DNA of 64,000 bases, from positions 1 to 64,000 of the forward strand of contig JABANP010000007.1 of assembly GCA_013115135.1 (NCBI GenBank), in the 5' to 3' direction. Below, piece after piece: positions 22,601 to 34,954 of this stretch. The position numbers were made by a program, and so were the translations under genes. The DNA comes from Perkinsus olseni (Eukaryota > Perkinsozoa > Perkinsida > Perkinsidae). The notes below the pieces were generated by a model. It saw only the letters and a list, made by a program, of their open reading frames with translations, did not search any database and was not told the origin of the DNA. How positions within the stretch are numbered: the first letter of the stretch is position 1; each line of letters starts with the position of its first letter.

Positions 22601-25600
22601 GGCACAGGCCTCGTCACTAACACCCTCGAGCAACCGAGCGGGCTTGACGTCGATCCTCAGATGAGTTCGACGGTCTCCTAGACAAGGGCCGGCCATGGTC
22701 AGCTCTCTGCGCATACGCTGGTACATCGACACGACCTCGGCTACGTAGCTGGTGGACTCGGAAAGATGCACACTGGCAGCCAGCAGATTATCCAACTTTC
22801 TGATACCGGACACAACCGACTCCGACCAGCGCATCTCAGTGGCGCTCTGTAGGTTGAAGTTGAGCTGGGCGTAGTAGGTGTAGGGGTCGGTGATGTTGTC
22901 CTTGGACACTGGGAACAAGTCCTTAACAACCTCCAACCTCATACCGCCAGAGATATTCCCAACAGCGGATGGTCTACGGCCTAGTGCCCTTTCGAAAAGG
23001 CTGCGGATACTGTCATTTCTTGATCATCCGCTTCAGTGGACTCTTCACCATTGGCTGCACTCCACTAGCGCTCTCCTCCGAACTCGAGTTGCCATCAGAG
23101 CTCATACTGCTCAGTTCATTGGGGCTGGCCGTCGAAGCGTCCGTCTTCCCAAGAGACACCTCGTCGATGACCGTGAGCATCGGTTCCGCCAGACTGTCAC
23201 TGGCAGTGATACCGTTCGCCCGAAGAGTGAGAGCGCCGGCAGCCAGCTTGAGGTTTTCCATATCAGCCGTCTTCCATTTCTGAATCTTCTCGAGCGCATC
23301 AACCCAGGCCGACTTCTCCCACAACACTGCTATCACGCACATCGCGATGTCAACTCGAAGGCGCGTATTCCGTCGGCTCCGAGCGATGTCCATGAGCAGA
23401 CCCATGTCCTTAGGATCAACGAGGCCCGCCTTGGCGACCGACAGGGCCAGACGGGAGGCACCCGGGTTCATGTGGCTCAAATGGTCTAACATCTCATCCG
23501 CTGGGTCCTCGACTCTGATCAGCATATCAAGTATCCTCTCAGCCGTGGTAGTATCGAAACTGCCGTCTTCCCTCTTGCCCTCCCGGCGGACGTACTCGGT
23601 GAGCTTGCCGACGAATTCATGCGGGGTCATCCCGATAAGCTCGTAGCCCTTCATGATGTTCTCTACGTCAGTGGGGTCGAATTGAACCGGCAATCGTCGC
23701 TTATGCAACACCTTCGCGTCAGAGTACACCATCGGCTTGCAGTCCTCAAGCTTGGCAGGGTCGTCCACTTCCAATTCGCTCAGGGTGGCTATCAAGTCAT
23801 TCACCTTCAGTGTACTACCCGGTGCCACGTTGAACTTGATAACACCGGTGAAGGGCATGAGGATGGGCATGAACATCTTCATAGCTTCAACTTGGCATAT
23901 GACGTCCCCAGCCTCAACCCGGTCGCCATCAGAGACCTTCAGAGAGTGCACACTGCCGGCCATTTGGGAGCGGACCTCATGAGGGTCGACCTCTCTGATG
24001 ATCTCCCAGCACTCACTCTTGCACTCGCCGAAGTACATCGTCAGCATCTCACCGTGAGGAGCGAACACGACACGCTGGCCGGTCGCGTTGAACTGCCACC
24101 CGCTCAGTCGGAACTCGTACACGTCCCCCAGCGACCGGGCTCGGCATGCAGGTAGGGTATCATAATCTTCTCACCGTCGGGCATCTGTATGGTGACACAG
24201 AAGGAGTTCAGGCCCAGTAGCCGAGACCTGCGATAGGAACTTGCAGGGCCGGTACGGTAGTCGGCCGCATTTGCCCAGAACCACGTCCTCGTGCATGGTA
24301 GTCGCCAAGTGCGCAGGAAGCTGTGCAGCAGACAGCTTCGCCTCGAACTGCGACTCAGCACGGAGGGACCGATAGAGGAACCTGACAACGAAGATATGGG
24401 AGAACAACGCCAGGAGGTGGTAAGCCTACTTGCAGATGGAGGCCGCGACGCCGACCTTGGCCAAGACCAGACTGCCATTGACCACGGAGTCCATGGCGAT
24501 GGCCTTAGTGATGACCCGCTGGCCTTCAGTAGGAGATAGCAGCCAGTTGGTATGGTAGGTATCGTTCTCGAACTCACTGGTACGCATAACCTAAACAACA
24601 GACAAAGGGGCTATCACACGCTCGTCATGGAATTCTTCAGGTTAGCAGCAGACACTGGACTTGCCACTACAGGAACCAGTTGTGATCGAGCCGCCTACGA
24701 GTCATACAGCGAAGTAAATCACTAACATACTGCTGTACGCGTACAGTCCCCGTAGTTGGGGCATTGGAGCTCCTCAATTCTCTATTCACTAGCCATTATT
24801 CTCGACGGCCCTAGGAGCCACGAAGCGCCTCGGTCCACGAAGCAGCAGCAGGATCTTACTTCTCTGATGTAGTCAACACTGCACTTGATCTCTCCTACAA
24901 CCTCCACGTTGCGGAGTACCTCCACCATACGCCGCACAGCATCACGACGGTCGGAACCTACGCAGACCAATACGCAGCCAGCCGCCTACTGCAGACTCCC
25001 TTACCAACAACGAAAATATGGCCAAACTGACTGTCAGAGTACTGCGTGATGGCAGCCTTATTCTTGCCATCGGCCGCGATAGAGAAGTAGTAAAGACTGA
25101 CCACGACGAACAGTTGAGGACTTACAGAATCCCGCTGTTATTACAAAACGTCCTCATTGAGCTCCTCGTAGCTGATCTGGTCCTCATACAACTTCACGCG
25201 TTCGACGATGCCAGAAGTCGGTCGGAAACCATCGTCAGCCGCCTGGAAACAGCATGACCACTCGACCTTCTGAAGCAGCTATTACCTCAGCTGTTATTCG
25301 GCATGCCATCACGTGCCTGTCCTTGAACCTGTAGCGCTCGGGATCGGCCAAAAATGCAGCTACATCGGGTATCTCATTGAGAGACTTCCCGAGAGCCACT
25401 TGGATCATAGCGCTTGGCAGGTTGACACCACTAAGGAGCTCCGTGACAGGATGCTCCACTTGAAGTCGCGTGTTGACTTCCAAGAAATAATACTCGTCGG
25501 TCTCTATGTCGTACAGGAACTCCACCGTACCCGCCGAAACGTACCTGTGCCACCGAGCATTGGCCGAGTCGATAAGAGGGACCGCGACCTACCCAACCTC

Positions 25601-26836
25601 CGCACAGAGCCTAGCGGCGCAGTCCTGCATCTCGAGAACCCTCTCGTGGCTGGTGTGGACCACTGGGCCTTCCTCAACCATCTTCTGTTGGCGCCGCTGC
25701 AGGGAGCAATCACGCGTGCTCAGAGCAACTACGTTGTTGTATCTAAGGACACAACCAGCGTGGCCTGGAACGGTGAGCGGGCCTCGGATGGCTACTTGTC
25801 GGCGAGGATCTGGACTTCAAAATGGCGGGCCCTGGTCACACATCGCATGATCATGATACCGCCAGTGGGGATCTCTCCTCTGACCAAGTCGTACTTGTCT
25901 GCCACTTCTTCGCGGCAGGACACCATACGAATGCCTAACGCGGAGCTGCGTCCCTGCCATACCACTCCTTGCCCAACTCACCTTTGCCTCCACCACCCAT
26001 AGCGGCCTTAATCATGCAGGGGTATCCGATTCTATCACAACACTCTGCCGCTGCTTCCGCGTCAGCTACGAAGCCTTCAGTGGCCAAGTCAGGGTAATCT
26101 CCCGACCACGGGATGCATGGCACCTAATACATCAGCCAAGATAGATCTCCCTCGATGGGGCCCGGGCCCAGCCAACCGTACCCCGCATTTCTTGGCAGTG
26201 ATGGTGGACTCGGCCTTGTCCCCCAGGAGTTTCATACACCTGAACGAAGCAGGTACGGCGAAAGGCTGGTGCCAAGGGGCCGAGTTACTTGGCAGAGGGG
26301 CCGATGAATTCTATACCGGTGTTTTCGAAGGCTTCAGGAAGCTCGGGGTTCTCCGAAGCATGACCCCAGCCAGGCCAGATCATATCGCATTCGTTCTCGA
26401 CTGCGAGTCTGCGTATAACCTACCACGACCAAGTCAGCCTTGCAGCGGTACGTGGACGCTCTCTCCCACCTGGACATTGCCGTAGTTGTTGGCGCCAGGC
26501 CCAGGAGGGGTCTCCACAGGGACCACCCTGACCCCGCATCCTGGGGGCACCAATGGGTTGGGCTCGGCCCTGTACGACAGGCCGGCCTCGCGGTCGTCGG
26601 GGGTCTCCATAATATAAAGATCTACTCCCCTTGCGATACACCTGCCACGACCGAGTGACGAAACCAGCGAATCCCCAGCAGTACGTTTCAGGCTGCAACT
26701 GAGCCTTGGCAGTGCTCCTTATGAACTTGCACGCTGACAGACCATTATTGGCCACGAGTATTCGAAGGGGTCTGAGCTCGGTCGTGGTCGAGTTGTGGCG
26801 GTGAAGATACGCCGCCGCTGGGGTGGACAAGGACAT
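19625..26836 (-). CDS. ACC: Acetyl-CoA carboxylase, multidomain (eukaryotic type)
   Basis: Makes malonyl-CoA for fatty acid synthesis and elongation. Exons give, in order: biotin carboxylase ([17 protein letters not shown] near the N-terminus, [28 protein letters not shown] loop, [24 protein letters not shown]), an ATP-grasp tail ([14 protein letters not shown]), the biotin carrier domain with EAMKM (Lys is the biotin site, near 23,900), a central region, and the N half of carboxyltransferase ([45 protein letters not shown]; 21073-20045). At least 15 introns of about 47-60 nt were seen. The first residues show no clear targeting peptide, suggesting a cytosolic enzyme. Oddity: after VLNSRK the usual GFSGGQRDM block and the whole C half of carboxyltransferase (about 300 residues) are missing; a 59-nt intron leads to an unrelated end ([18 protein letters not shown], then [20 protein letters not shown] and stop at 19625). 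Confidence 0.93.
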
Positions 26837-27062
26837 CGATTGAGGGTGCCAAAAAACTACAGCATACGGTGAGGACGGAGCACATGAGCAGCAGAGGTCG
26901 GGGAAGTGAAAATAGCCATTTGGCAGCGGAGCGACGCAGAAGCGCTTCGAAAATCACACAACGTGCACCATTCGGATGGCGGAGCGATGCAGGCTGGCAT
27001 GGCCTTCGAACACCGACCCAAAGGCAATCAAGTAATTCTCTGGCGACTGTCGGAAGGGTCTA
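26837..27062. promoter_or_regulatory. Shared promoter region of ACC and UROD
   Basis: The carboxylase (minus, from 26836) and the decarboxylase (plus, from 27063) start head to head 226 bases apart, so this gap must hold both promoters. No TATA-like box was clear. Common control of malonyl-CoA and heme supply is possible but only inferred from position. Confidence 0.45.
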
Positions 27063-28816
27063 TTGAACACTTCGGCAAGTCTCGTGTTCAAAGTATTCTC
27101 ACGGAATTCGCAGCAGTTTTCGTGGTGCCTTCTCCTTTCCCGTGCCCAATGGCGCCCTCCTCCTCGTCATCCACAGTCGACTACTCTGCCGCTAGGAAGG
27201 GGTTCCTCGATGCTGGATACTCTTGGCCGGAGCCCAAGCAGAACAGGTGAGGGACTTATCTACCAGGGACCCGTGCCTGCCATTAGCTGAGATTCTATCG
27301 GCGTCCAATCCGATTTCCGCTGACAGCAATCTGGTCAGGTTGCTGCGTGCTGCTCGCGGCGAGGAGGTTGACGAGATCCCCGTATGGATTATGAGGCAGG
27401 CCGGCCGTTATTTACCAGAGTTTAAGGCGCTACGGGCTGAACACGACTTCGTAAAGGTAATGCTTGGCCACTATACGTTGGGTTGCATTAGGGGGGAACT
27501 GGCAGGTCTGCCAAGATCCAGACCTGGCCTCCGAGGTCACCATACAACCCTACCGACGATTCAACAAGTTAGATGCTTGCATTGGTAAGAGGAAGGCTGT
27601 GGCCCTGTAGAAGGGGTATAGTGGCCTTGCTTAGTGTTCTCGGATATACTGACTATCCCAATGGTCATGGGTCAGCACCTAGAGATGGTACCAGGGACAG
27701 GACCAGTGTTGAGTCCCAAGCTCGAGACGCCAGCTGATATTGACAAGTAGTTTTGGCTCCTCCCGGTGCCTTCTCACAGCCTGGTAATTCGTCAGGTTCC
27801 TCAACCTTGCACCTGACGTTGCCGAAGGCCTCGGGTACGTGTATGATGCCATTTTCGCTACTGTTAGCAAGCTCCAGAACGAGCTCACTGTCATTGGCTT
27901 CTGTGGTGAGTTCTGTCAGTCTGATCGCGGCAACACTGTCAGACCCACTGTTACAGGCGCCCCGTGGTCCCTCTTCTGTTACATGGTAGAGGGTGGTGGC
28001 AGCAAGACATGGTCTAAAGGCCAGAGCATGGTAGTAGCTTCATTTCGGGTCTCTGCCGCCTCTCTTACACGCCCCTGAGCAGGCTGTACTCCTATCCCGA
28101 GGACGCTAAGCGCGTTATGGCGGCTATCACAGACATTTGCATCGAGTACTTGGTCAACCAGTACGACGCAGGGGCAAAGATTCTGCAGGTTGGCCGGCTG
28201 CTTTTATCGGAGGTCACCTTGTGACACTCACTGGGCCTCAGGTTTTCGATACTAATGGAGGCGAGATAACGCCCGATTGCTATCTAGAGTTCTGTTTGGA
28301 GAATTTCAAGCGTATCCCGGTTGAGGTGAGAGGGAATCTTTGCAGTGCGCCCTGCTGTGCATGCGTGCTGGTAGGTCAAGCGGCAGCGACCTGACGCTCT
28401 GCTCATCGGGTTTCCCAAGGACGTCCAAGATTTGACTTTGTTCGAGGATTCCGCGTATGACGCCATCTCAGTGACGTGGAGGAAGCGGGCGGAAGAGGCC
28501 AGGCGCGAGCTCCCGGGGAAGATCCTCCAAGGTGATAATCATCGTTCCACGTGGCAGTTGCAACGGATTTTATTTGGCAGGCAACTTGGACCCGGCGATG
28601 CTGTATAGCCCTGCTGCTGTAGTAAAGGAAGCTGTTGAAGCGAACGTGATTGCCTTTGGTGGTGGACGGTCCAAGTACGCGTTCGCATCACGAAGGTTGG
28701 AACAGTGAGGATGCCGTTGTAGGTACATCGCCAACCTAGGGCACGGCATGATGCCAGATATGACACCAGAAATGGCTGGTAATTTCATCGATGCCATCAA
28801 GAGCGTTAAGCTCTAG
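27063..28816 (+). CDS. UROD: Uroporphyrinogen decarboxylase
   Basis: Catalyses four decarboxylations of uroporphyrinogen III to coproporphyrinogen III in heme synthesis. Ten or so exons joined at GT-AG introns of 40-55 nt give [31 protein letters not shown] (substrate-binding Arg loop), [12 protein letters not shown] (catalytic Asp in FSDIL), [36 protein letters not shown] and [14 protein letters not shown], ending SVKL and TAG. Family length is about 350; here there is an extra N-terminal stretch of about 60 residues (27063-27254) with Ser, Arg and Leu and no acidic residue in the first 50, as expected of an organelle-targeting presequence. The start could also be the Met at 27210. FDTNGGE resembles FDSWAGE of plant and bacterial enzymes more than the FESHAGH of animals, hinting at a plastid-derived form. 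Confidence 0.93.
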
Positions 28817-30977
28817 GCAAAATAGTAGGAAGAAGAGTTTCTTGTGCTCCCTCTGACTTGGGTGTAGTAAATTGAAGAGTGGGGAGGGTCTTGGCGAGTG
28901 TCCATCCGGCCGTGGACGTTGCGAAGTTCGTACCACGAATAGCTGTAAGTCTGGCGAGCCTCGGTGGAAGAGCTCGTGGTACCCTAATGCAAATTGTAGA
29001 GGAGGCGGCTATTGCAACCTGCATGAATCGTCTCCCTATCGTAGTCAAGCTCATTGGAACAGTTGTATTTGGACCACGATAAGGACGCCGGGCACCTGCA
29101 AGTGCCCGGAGATGCTAGCGAGTGCACCGTAACAACGGGGCTGCGAGTGATGTTAGCAGCAACCTGAGAAGCCGCATCGTTGAAGACCTCTCCTCTCACG
29201 CAAGTTGTCGCTGCTGGTCTGTCCATCACGGGGGCTTGAGGCTACGGTGCTCGGATGGGTGACGAGTGATGGCCGGACGACTTTTGCTGTTACGTAGTAG
29301 TTGTTATTCGATGCTTCACAGTGGTACCCGCGAGGACTCTGGTGGGGTGATGCTCGCGGGGTAACCAACCGTCCCTCCACATGCTCTCACTTCCCCCTTC
29401 AGGCGCACGACCCCAGCTTTCTGTGCCGGTTTCTCGCGACGGCGGGCACGGGTGAGTTGTCACCAACGTGTGTCCCTAGTCGGCATCCCTGGTATGGTTA
29501 ACCCAGTCTCTTCTTCAGTCCTTCGACGAGGATCCGATTGAGGTGCCCAATGTTGAACGACTGTGAGTTCCACCTAGGCCTGCATGTGTGAAGAAGTGGA
29601 TCTTACCTTCAGTTGGAGTCAAACGCCTATCGAGCAGCATGCAGTCCCCGTTGAAGGGATGCCCTCGGCCGGCGAGTAAGCAAACCCTGAGTGAGGCGCT
29701 CCTTTTTATGGACTATAGTCAGTAGCGCTGACTAGACCTATCCGCACATTGATTTCGAGTATGTTTCTCTCGTCTCTATGTTTCCCTCCTTCAGTTTTTT
29801 CATCCACCGAGCGGCTCTGGCCGGCTGCTCCTCCCCCACTGATCTCCCGTTCGGGCGGAATTTCAGCAAAGATTACCAGCCCAGTCCGGGCGAAAGGTTG
29901 CGTGATGTGAGTCCTGCCCGTCCCGATCACCTCCATCAGCTCGCATCGTCTCAGCCTGGAGCCTTCCGAGTCGCCGTACCCAGCCTTCCCCTCTCCCAGG
30001 TGAGGACGCTCATTACCCCCGCCTTTTCTATCGATTTCGTTCAACTCAGAGCTCCATGTCCAGCTCGGGTGCCGGTGGCTGCGATTCGGCTCGGAGTTGC
30101 TCCAGCTTCCTATCTCTGCCCACGAGTCGGATCCTGTCGGCTTCTCAGTACGGTCGATGACTACTCTCCGGGTGACACGGTCGCTCAGTTCCACTGGTCA
30201 CTTGGAGCTCTGCAATGTGGGTTCGGGAGGGGACCACGACGCCAGGACGGCCCCGCGTCGAGCACGGCTGAGGCGAACACACAGTAGGGCGTTATTTCGG
30301 TTCCATCGTACTGCCGATCTCAGGCTCTGACTCGGAGACCTCGCTGTCTGCGTGGGGGGCGAAGCAGACGAAAGAGAATGTGAGGGGACGGAGGCGCCGA
30401 CCTTGCATGCTCTTCTCATCAGTTACCGCGGAGGGGAAATAATACGGCGGCCACGATACCGGACGCACTAGCTCGGAAAGACTGTAGGGCGGAGTCTGCC
30501 GAATGCCGCTCATCACTCCCTTAGCGGTCGTCGGCACTACTTACGCCTGGTTCCCTGCCTCCTCGATGCCCCACAGCGCGACGACCAATGGAGGATCCGT
30601 AGAGCCTTTGTGTGAGCACACTGGGCTGGGTACGATGCATCCTCAGTTGCCCATCAGGTACCCCGCACGTACCCTCCGCAACTCCTCTGTCATTACCTCC
30701 CGCCGTCCTCACCAGGCGAGGCAGCGCTAATAGTATCTTCACAACCTACCCCGGAACACCTATTGTAAGGTCAAGAGCTCTCGCATGGTGACACGATTGT
30801 GTCCCGGTCGCGCAGACACCCCACACGCACATCCTCACCAACCAGAAGGTACGTCAAGGATAGCCGGGCGGGGACGCAACAGATTTCGGTCAGGTTTTGA
30901 AGCACCCACCAGCGAGCGTTAGGCTGCAGCGTATGCTTCTGGAGCGTGGAGGAAGAGAGTAAACTCAACAACACTGA
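28817..30977. other. Region without a recognised gene
   Basis: Two long overlapping frames lie on opposite strands (plus 29778-30287, minus 30194-29706); one must be a shadow and neither matches a family I know. On the minus strand 30742-30292, short open pieces such as MTEELRRVRAGYLMGN and SELVRPVSWPPYYFPS could be exons of a small gene transcribed away from Wee1. Support is weak. Confidence 0.3.
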
Positions 30978-32482
30978 GTGCACCACACTGGTACGCTCGG
31001 CCGTTCAGTTTCCCGGCCCCGACTGTGTACCATGGGCATGAGGTCAAACGCCGGCGGATCGGTCGAGCTTCGGACTGCTCTCGGTAGTCACGCGATGTCG
31101 TGCTCGTTGCAGCGCTATTCTCCTGGCAGGCTTCATGACGAGTTCCGCGGGTTCAAGAAAATCGGCGAGGGCTCCTTCGCTGAGGTACTGAGCGTTGAGA
31201 GCCGCCTGGATGGGCAGAGGTGGGGTCCGCCGGTCAGTGGCCGTCTAGCCGGTATGTAGATACGCTATCAAGCGGCGATTTCGTCCTTACCGTGGACGGA
31301 GTGAAAAGGAGATCGTCCTGCGGGAAGCACGTGTTAGTCTATGGGAGTGGTTGGTACGATCTCGGAAGGCCTTGTAGGTGCTCGCTCTCATCAGCCATTC
31401 AGTGGATATCTTCGACTGCGAGACGAGCGCCTCAGCATCCCACATCACCCGCTACTTCGGCTGCTGGTTCGAAGGTGCCTTAAGCTGGTTGTAGTGAGCG
31501 AGTATTCGTCTCGTCCTCAGATGACCGACTTCACATTCAGACGGAGCTGTGCGAGGAGTCCCTCACTGCCGAAGTCGAGCGCACTGGACGATTGCCCTCC
31601 GACAAGCTAACCGTGGTTCTGCGGGACATCGGTTCCGCTCTGAAGTAGTAAAGCGCTTCTTTTGAGAGTCCGAAATCCGACCCGAAATGTTCGCGCGAAA
31701 TGTTCGTTCGCACATCGAGCAGTACATGGTACAATTAACCACGTCTCTCTGCTCAAAATGCTTCCGCCGGCTTGAACGTTGATGAACGAGCAATGCCTCC
31801 AGCGGGTAAAGTGCTCGACATTGACAGATTCTTACACGTGGACATGCACATAGCGCACAAGGACGTTAAGCCTGACAACGTCTTGAGGATTACAACTAAT
31901 GGCTGCGGCTCCAAGTAGACAAAGCTTTTTATGGTCGCTGAGAACGGTTGTTCGACTGAGGTATAAGCTATGCGACTTCGGCTTGGCAACCTCCATTCAC
32001 GAGAACAGCGAGGCCTCCAGTGATCTCGGCAGTGGCGATGCTAGGTGATTCTCAAAAACGGGTGACCTCCTGTATTTGTCCCCACAGGTACTTGCCGCGA
32101 GAGATGCTGTCGTGCCATGCTGATCGACCGCTAGGGAACGATATGACCAAGGTTGACATTTTCTCCCTCGGTGCATCAGCACTAGAGTGTGGTGAGGTCG
32201 TCGATGAGCCAACAGAGGCAGGCGGCGCGTATTTTAGGTATAGGCCACGGCCTCCCTCCGAACGGTGACCAGTGGCAGAGTCTTCGCGACGGGAACCTGC
32301 CTTTCAAAGAGATGGACCAGCTACCGTCAAAGTTGACAGAGCTTATCAAGGCCATGCTCAGTCCGGCGCCCGAGGTGACTCGGGCGGCCCCGGCTGGGCT
32401 CTGTACCCTAGAAGCGCACTGTGTTGTCGTTCAGGCCCGACCCGACGCTGAAACAATTCTGGCAAAATTGAAGATTCCATAG
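30978..32482 (+). CDS. Wee1-type protein kinase
   Basis: Wee1 kinases hold CDK1 inactive by phosphorylating its glycine-loop Tyr before mitosis. Spliced exons give FKKIGEGSFAEVLSVESR (Gly loop), YAIKRRFRPYRGRSEKE (ATP Lys), HITRYFGCWFEDDRLHIQTE (as in HVVRYFSAWAEDD of Wee1), HIAHKDVKPDNVL (catalytic loop, HKD rather than HMD), YKLCDFGLAT, GSGDARYLPREML and NGDQWQSLRDGNLP; the last two are Wee1 signatures. It ends ILAKLKIP and TAG. Introns are 40-60 nt except one of 183 nt (31645-31827), which splits SALK from FLHVDMHI and holds a repeated element. The region before the kinase is only about 55 residues, far shorter than the regulatory arms of animal Wee1; an upstream exon may be missed. The DFG motif is orthodox, where animal Wee1 has DLG. 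Confidence 0.88.
31645..31827 (+). other. Enlarged Wee1 intron holding a dispersed element
   Basis: This intron is three to four times the usual length. Bases about 31,705-31,778 resemble about 52,190-52,256, just before the mtnA start: both have ACATCG, GTACATGGTACA, CCACGTCTCTC and TTCCGCCGGCT in the same order and spacing. This suggests a short dispersed element inserted in the intron. Confidence 0.55.
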
Positions 32483-33397
32483 AGCAGTGCGCGAGTTCCT
32501 TCATTCATGATTTTTGTCTCAAGTACTTTCAAACGTGTTTTGTTCGAGTCGCGCGTCACGGCCAGGTTCGTAGAACCATAGTGAACGAAGTTATCTTCTG
32601 AATATTATAGCGTAGATCCCTAGCTTGAGACGTCCTGAGTACAGCGGGGCGAAGCAACAAGTCGAATGAGGACAGGTGTCTCAGAATGATAAACAAGAAG
32701 GCACTCGGCGGGGAGGCTCTGCGGAAGATGACGAAATGCTCTGAAACCTCCTACTCCGACTAGAGTATCTTCACTCGCCCATGTAACTGCAATGTATTCG
32801 CAACGAAACCCGACGAAACTCACGAGTCCGTAGTGCACAAACTTTCATGGAGCGTACACCAATCCGCACACTGCTCTAATATCCTAATACTTAGTCCCCA
32901 ATGGAACATGAAAATCTGTATAGAAGCTCCCCCCTTGAACAGTACGAAAGGACCTTTTGAAGGCCGAGTCGCATCGGACACTCCATCATAGTGGCGAATC
33001 CATTCACGTCTGATCACCCGACTGACTTTGATAACGCAACACTCGTACAAAGAAGCGCCTGATCCTAGCAGTAAAAAGCAGCATCTACGACAAAGGACAA
33101 GTGTGTGAGCAAACGTGATGATCACGAACACCCAGTACACGAAAGACTCGGCCAATGATGGTAGAATACTCAGAGAATCTCCGTTCTAACGGACTTCGAA
33201 CTAGCCTCGACCGTTCTCGTCGACAACGTCAGGGACACATCTCCTTACACCTTGTGTCATATCGAGCATATCGCGGATACATACCCGGAGAAAGTTGCCC
33301 TCGGGACAAACTTCGCATAGATATCATCAGATAGCAGATTGCCACTTTTCTCGTGGCTTAAATATCCTGCACATGGTCACTCCACTCCTCAACCTGG

Positions 33398-33650
33398 TGC
33401 CACTTGCACCGAAACTGTATGATGCCAAGACCCAGCCGTAGAGGATTGCTCAAATCATCTTAACCGAGATGATGTCACGAGGATGAGCTCTCCGCCTTGA
33501 CCGTGGCGGAATAACTGATTCGAGCTCGCCATTACCGCTTCTGTGCGGCCCTCGACTTTACCAGAGCACCTACCGCTTATCTTTTGCGGCCCTCTTCATA
33601 TCACGAACTGGGCAACACTTCCTTGGACCATACACCGATCGTTGAGAGCA
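33398..33650 (+). repeat. Direct repeat, first copy (second at 33938-34195)
   Basis: About 250 bases are repeated 543 bases downstream at over 90 percent identity, including GATGATGTCACGAGGATGAG and CTTATCTTTTGCGGCCCTCT. Identity fades after ACCATACACC. It has no clear coding sense. Both copies contain ATCTTAACCGAGATGAT, a short inverted repeat. Confidence 0.85.
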
Positions 33651-33937
33651 TACGTGTTTACCATGCAGATTACCACCGTAATTGTGGCGTCAAGAATCTT
33701 TCAGCCCTGCCATACCGGACAGATGCGAGAACTAACCGTCATCCAGAAGACGGCCCTCGCGCGCGACTGAAAGTACATACCATTTGACTTACAGAGTCTA
33801 TACCGTTAGATTTAACTAATCATCAAGAGGGGTAGCAATGAGTCACCAGCGACTGCTAACCAGTGTAAGGAGAGTGCCATAGCTTTCACCATGACCCACT
33901 ACGTGAACGTCGTCGAACCAACCTGATGCTCATCCTA

Positions 33938-34195
33938 GTGCCACTTGTTGCACCGGAACTGTATGATGCCAAGACCCAGTCATAGAGGATTGCTCAGATC
34001 ATCTTAACCGAGATGATGTCACGAGGATGAGCTCTCCGCCTTGACCGTGGCGGAATAACTGATTCGAGCTCGCCATTACCGCTTCTGTGCGGCCCTCGAC
34101 TTTACCAGAGCACCTACCGCTTATCTTTTGCGGCCCTCTTCATATCATGACATAGGAAGACACTTTCTTGGACCATACACCAATCGTTAAAGAGC
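33938..34195 (+). repeat. Direct repeat, second copy
   Basis: Second copy of the repeat at 33398-33650, with scattered base changes (CAGTCATAG for CAGCCGTAG) and a changed right end. Confidence 0.85.
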
Positions 34196-34954
34196 ACACA
34201 AGTTGACCGTTCTGACCTCGAATCGTCCACGAACAGTAGCCGACCGAACGGCGTAGAACAGAGGATCCTCCAGAGTAGACACCACATCAGCCGAGACCTC
34301 CTCATGTACATTTACACCGTCATCCCTTGTCGTGTAGGGTAGTGAAGGGTAAACCAGTAAAAAAGAGTTAGCAATCAAGCGTTGTACGACCGGGTGACCG
34401 CACTAGCCCCAACGAAACGGCTGCACGCATGCACAAGATACGCTAGGCTTTGCGCGCGCCCTATGTGACAGGCGCACTGTGCCGCACACAACTTCTGCTG
34501 CTCCAAAACAGGCCGCTCGCGCCGCACGATCAAGAGGGCACGCTTCTACACAGCCAAGTCGTGTAGCCCCTATGACCCGAAAAACGGAGCAGGAGTGGAG
34601 CTGCCTTCACTCACAGTTGGCGATTATGCGCAGTTAGTCCGACAGCGCCTTGTGTATGCGTGCAGATGTGATCCTGGATATTCACAGGTGTGAGGGATGG
34701 AGGATGTTATCGTGTGTTTGCGTCGAGTCCTAACGATACGCTGCTCTTCCCGCCACTCCCACTCGAACTCAAGGACCGAATGCTGATGCCTGTTGGAGGA
34801 TATTATAGGCTACCGGACGGCTTCTCAGAAACCTCCCAGCAGCACGAGCCATGCATGCTGTGAGATAAATAATTGACATGAGAAATCGTCAGCAAGACTT
34901 CTACGCTACTGTAACAGAGATCTTCCTCTGACGCCAAGGTCCGAAAGGTGGCTT

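Larger units (their letters stand above)
32483..34954. other. Gene-poor stretch with repeats
   Basis: No family was recognised. Minus 33155-32820 is open and starts with a hydrophobic run (VYWVFVIITFAHTLVLCRRC), which might be a signal peptide, followed by minus 32838-32620; a splice between them fails on phase. The rest is the direct repeat listed separately. Confidence 0.35.

Noticed and set aside
23619..24155. A 178-codon plus-strand ORF.
   Set aside because: Shadow of the biotin carrier region of acetyl-CoA carboxylase.
26440..26470. A 15-23 nt intron in the biotin carboxylase exon after ADLVV.
   Set aside because: A 50-nt intron ending GTGGTAG joins NVQ to [10 protein letters not shown] and matches family spacing exactly, so ADLVV is intronic.
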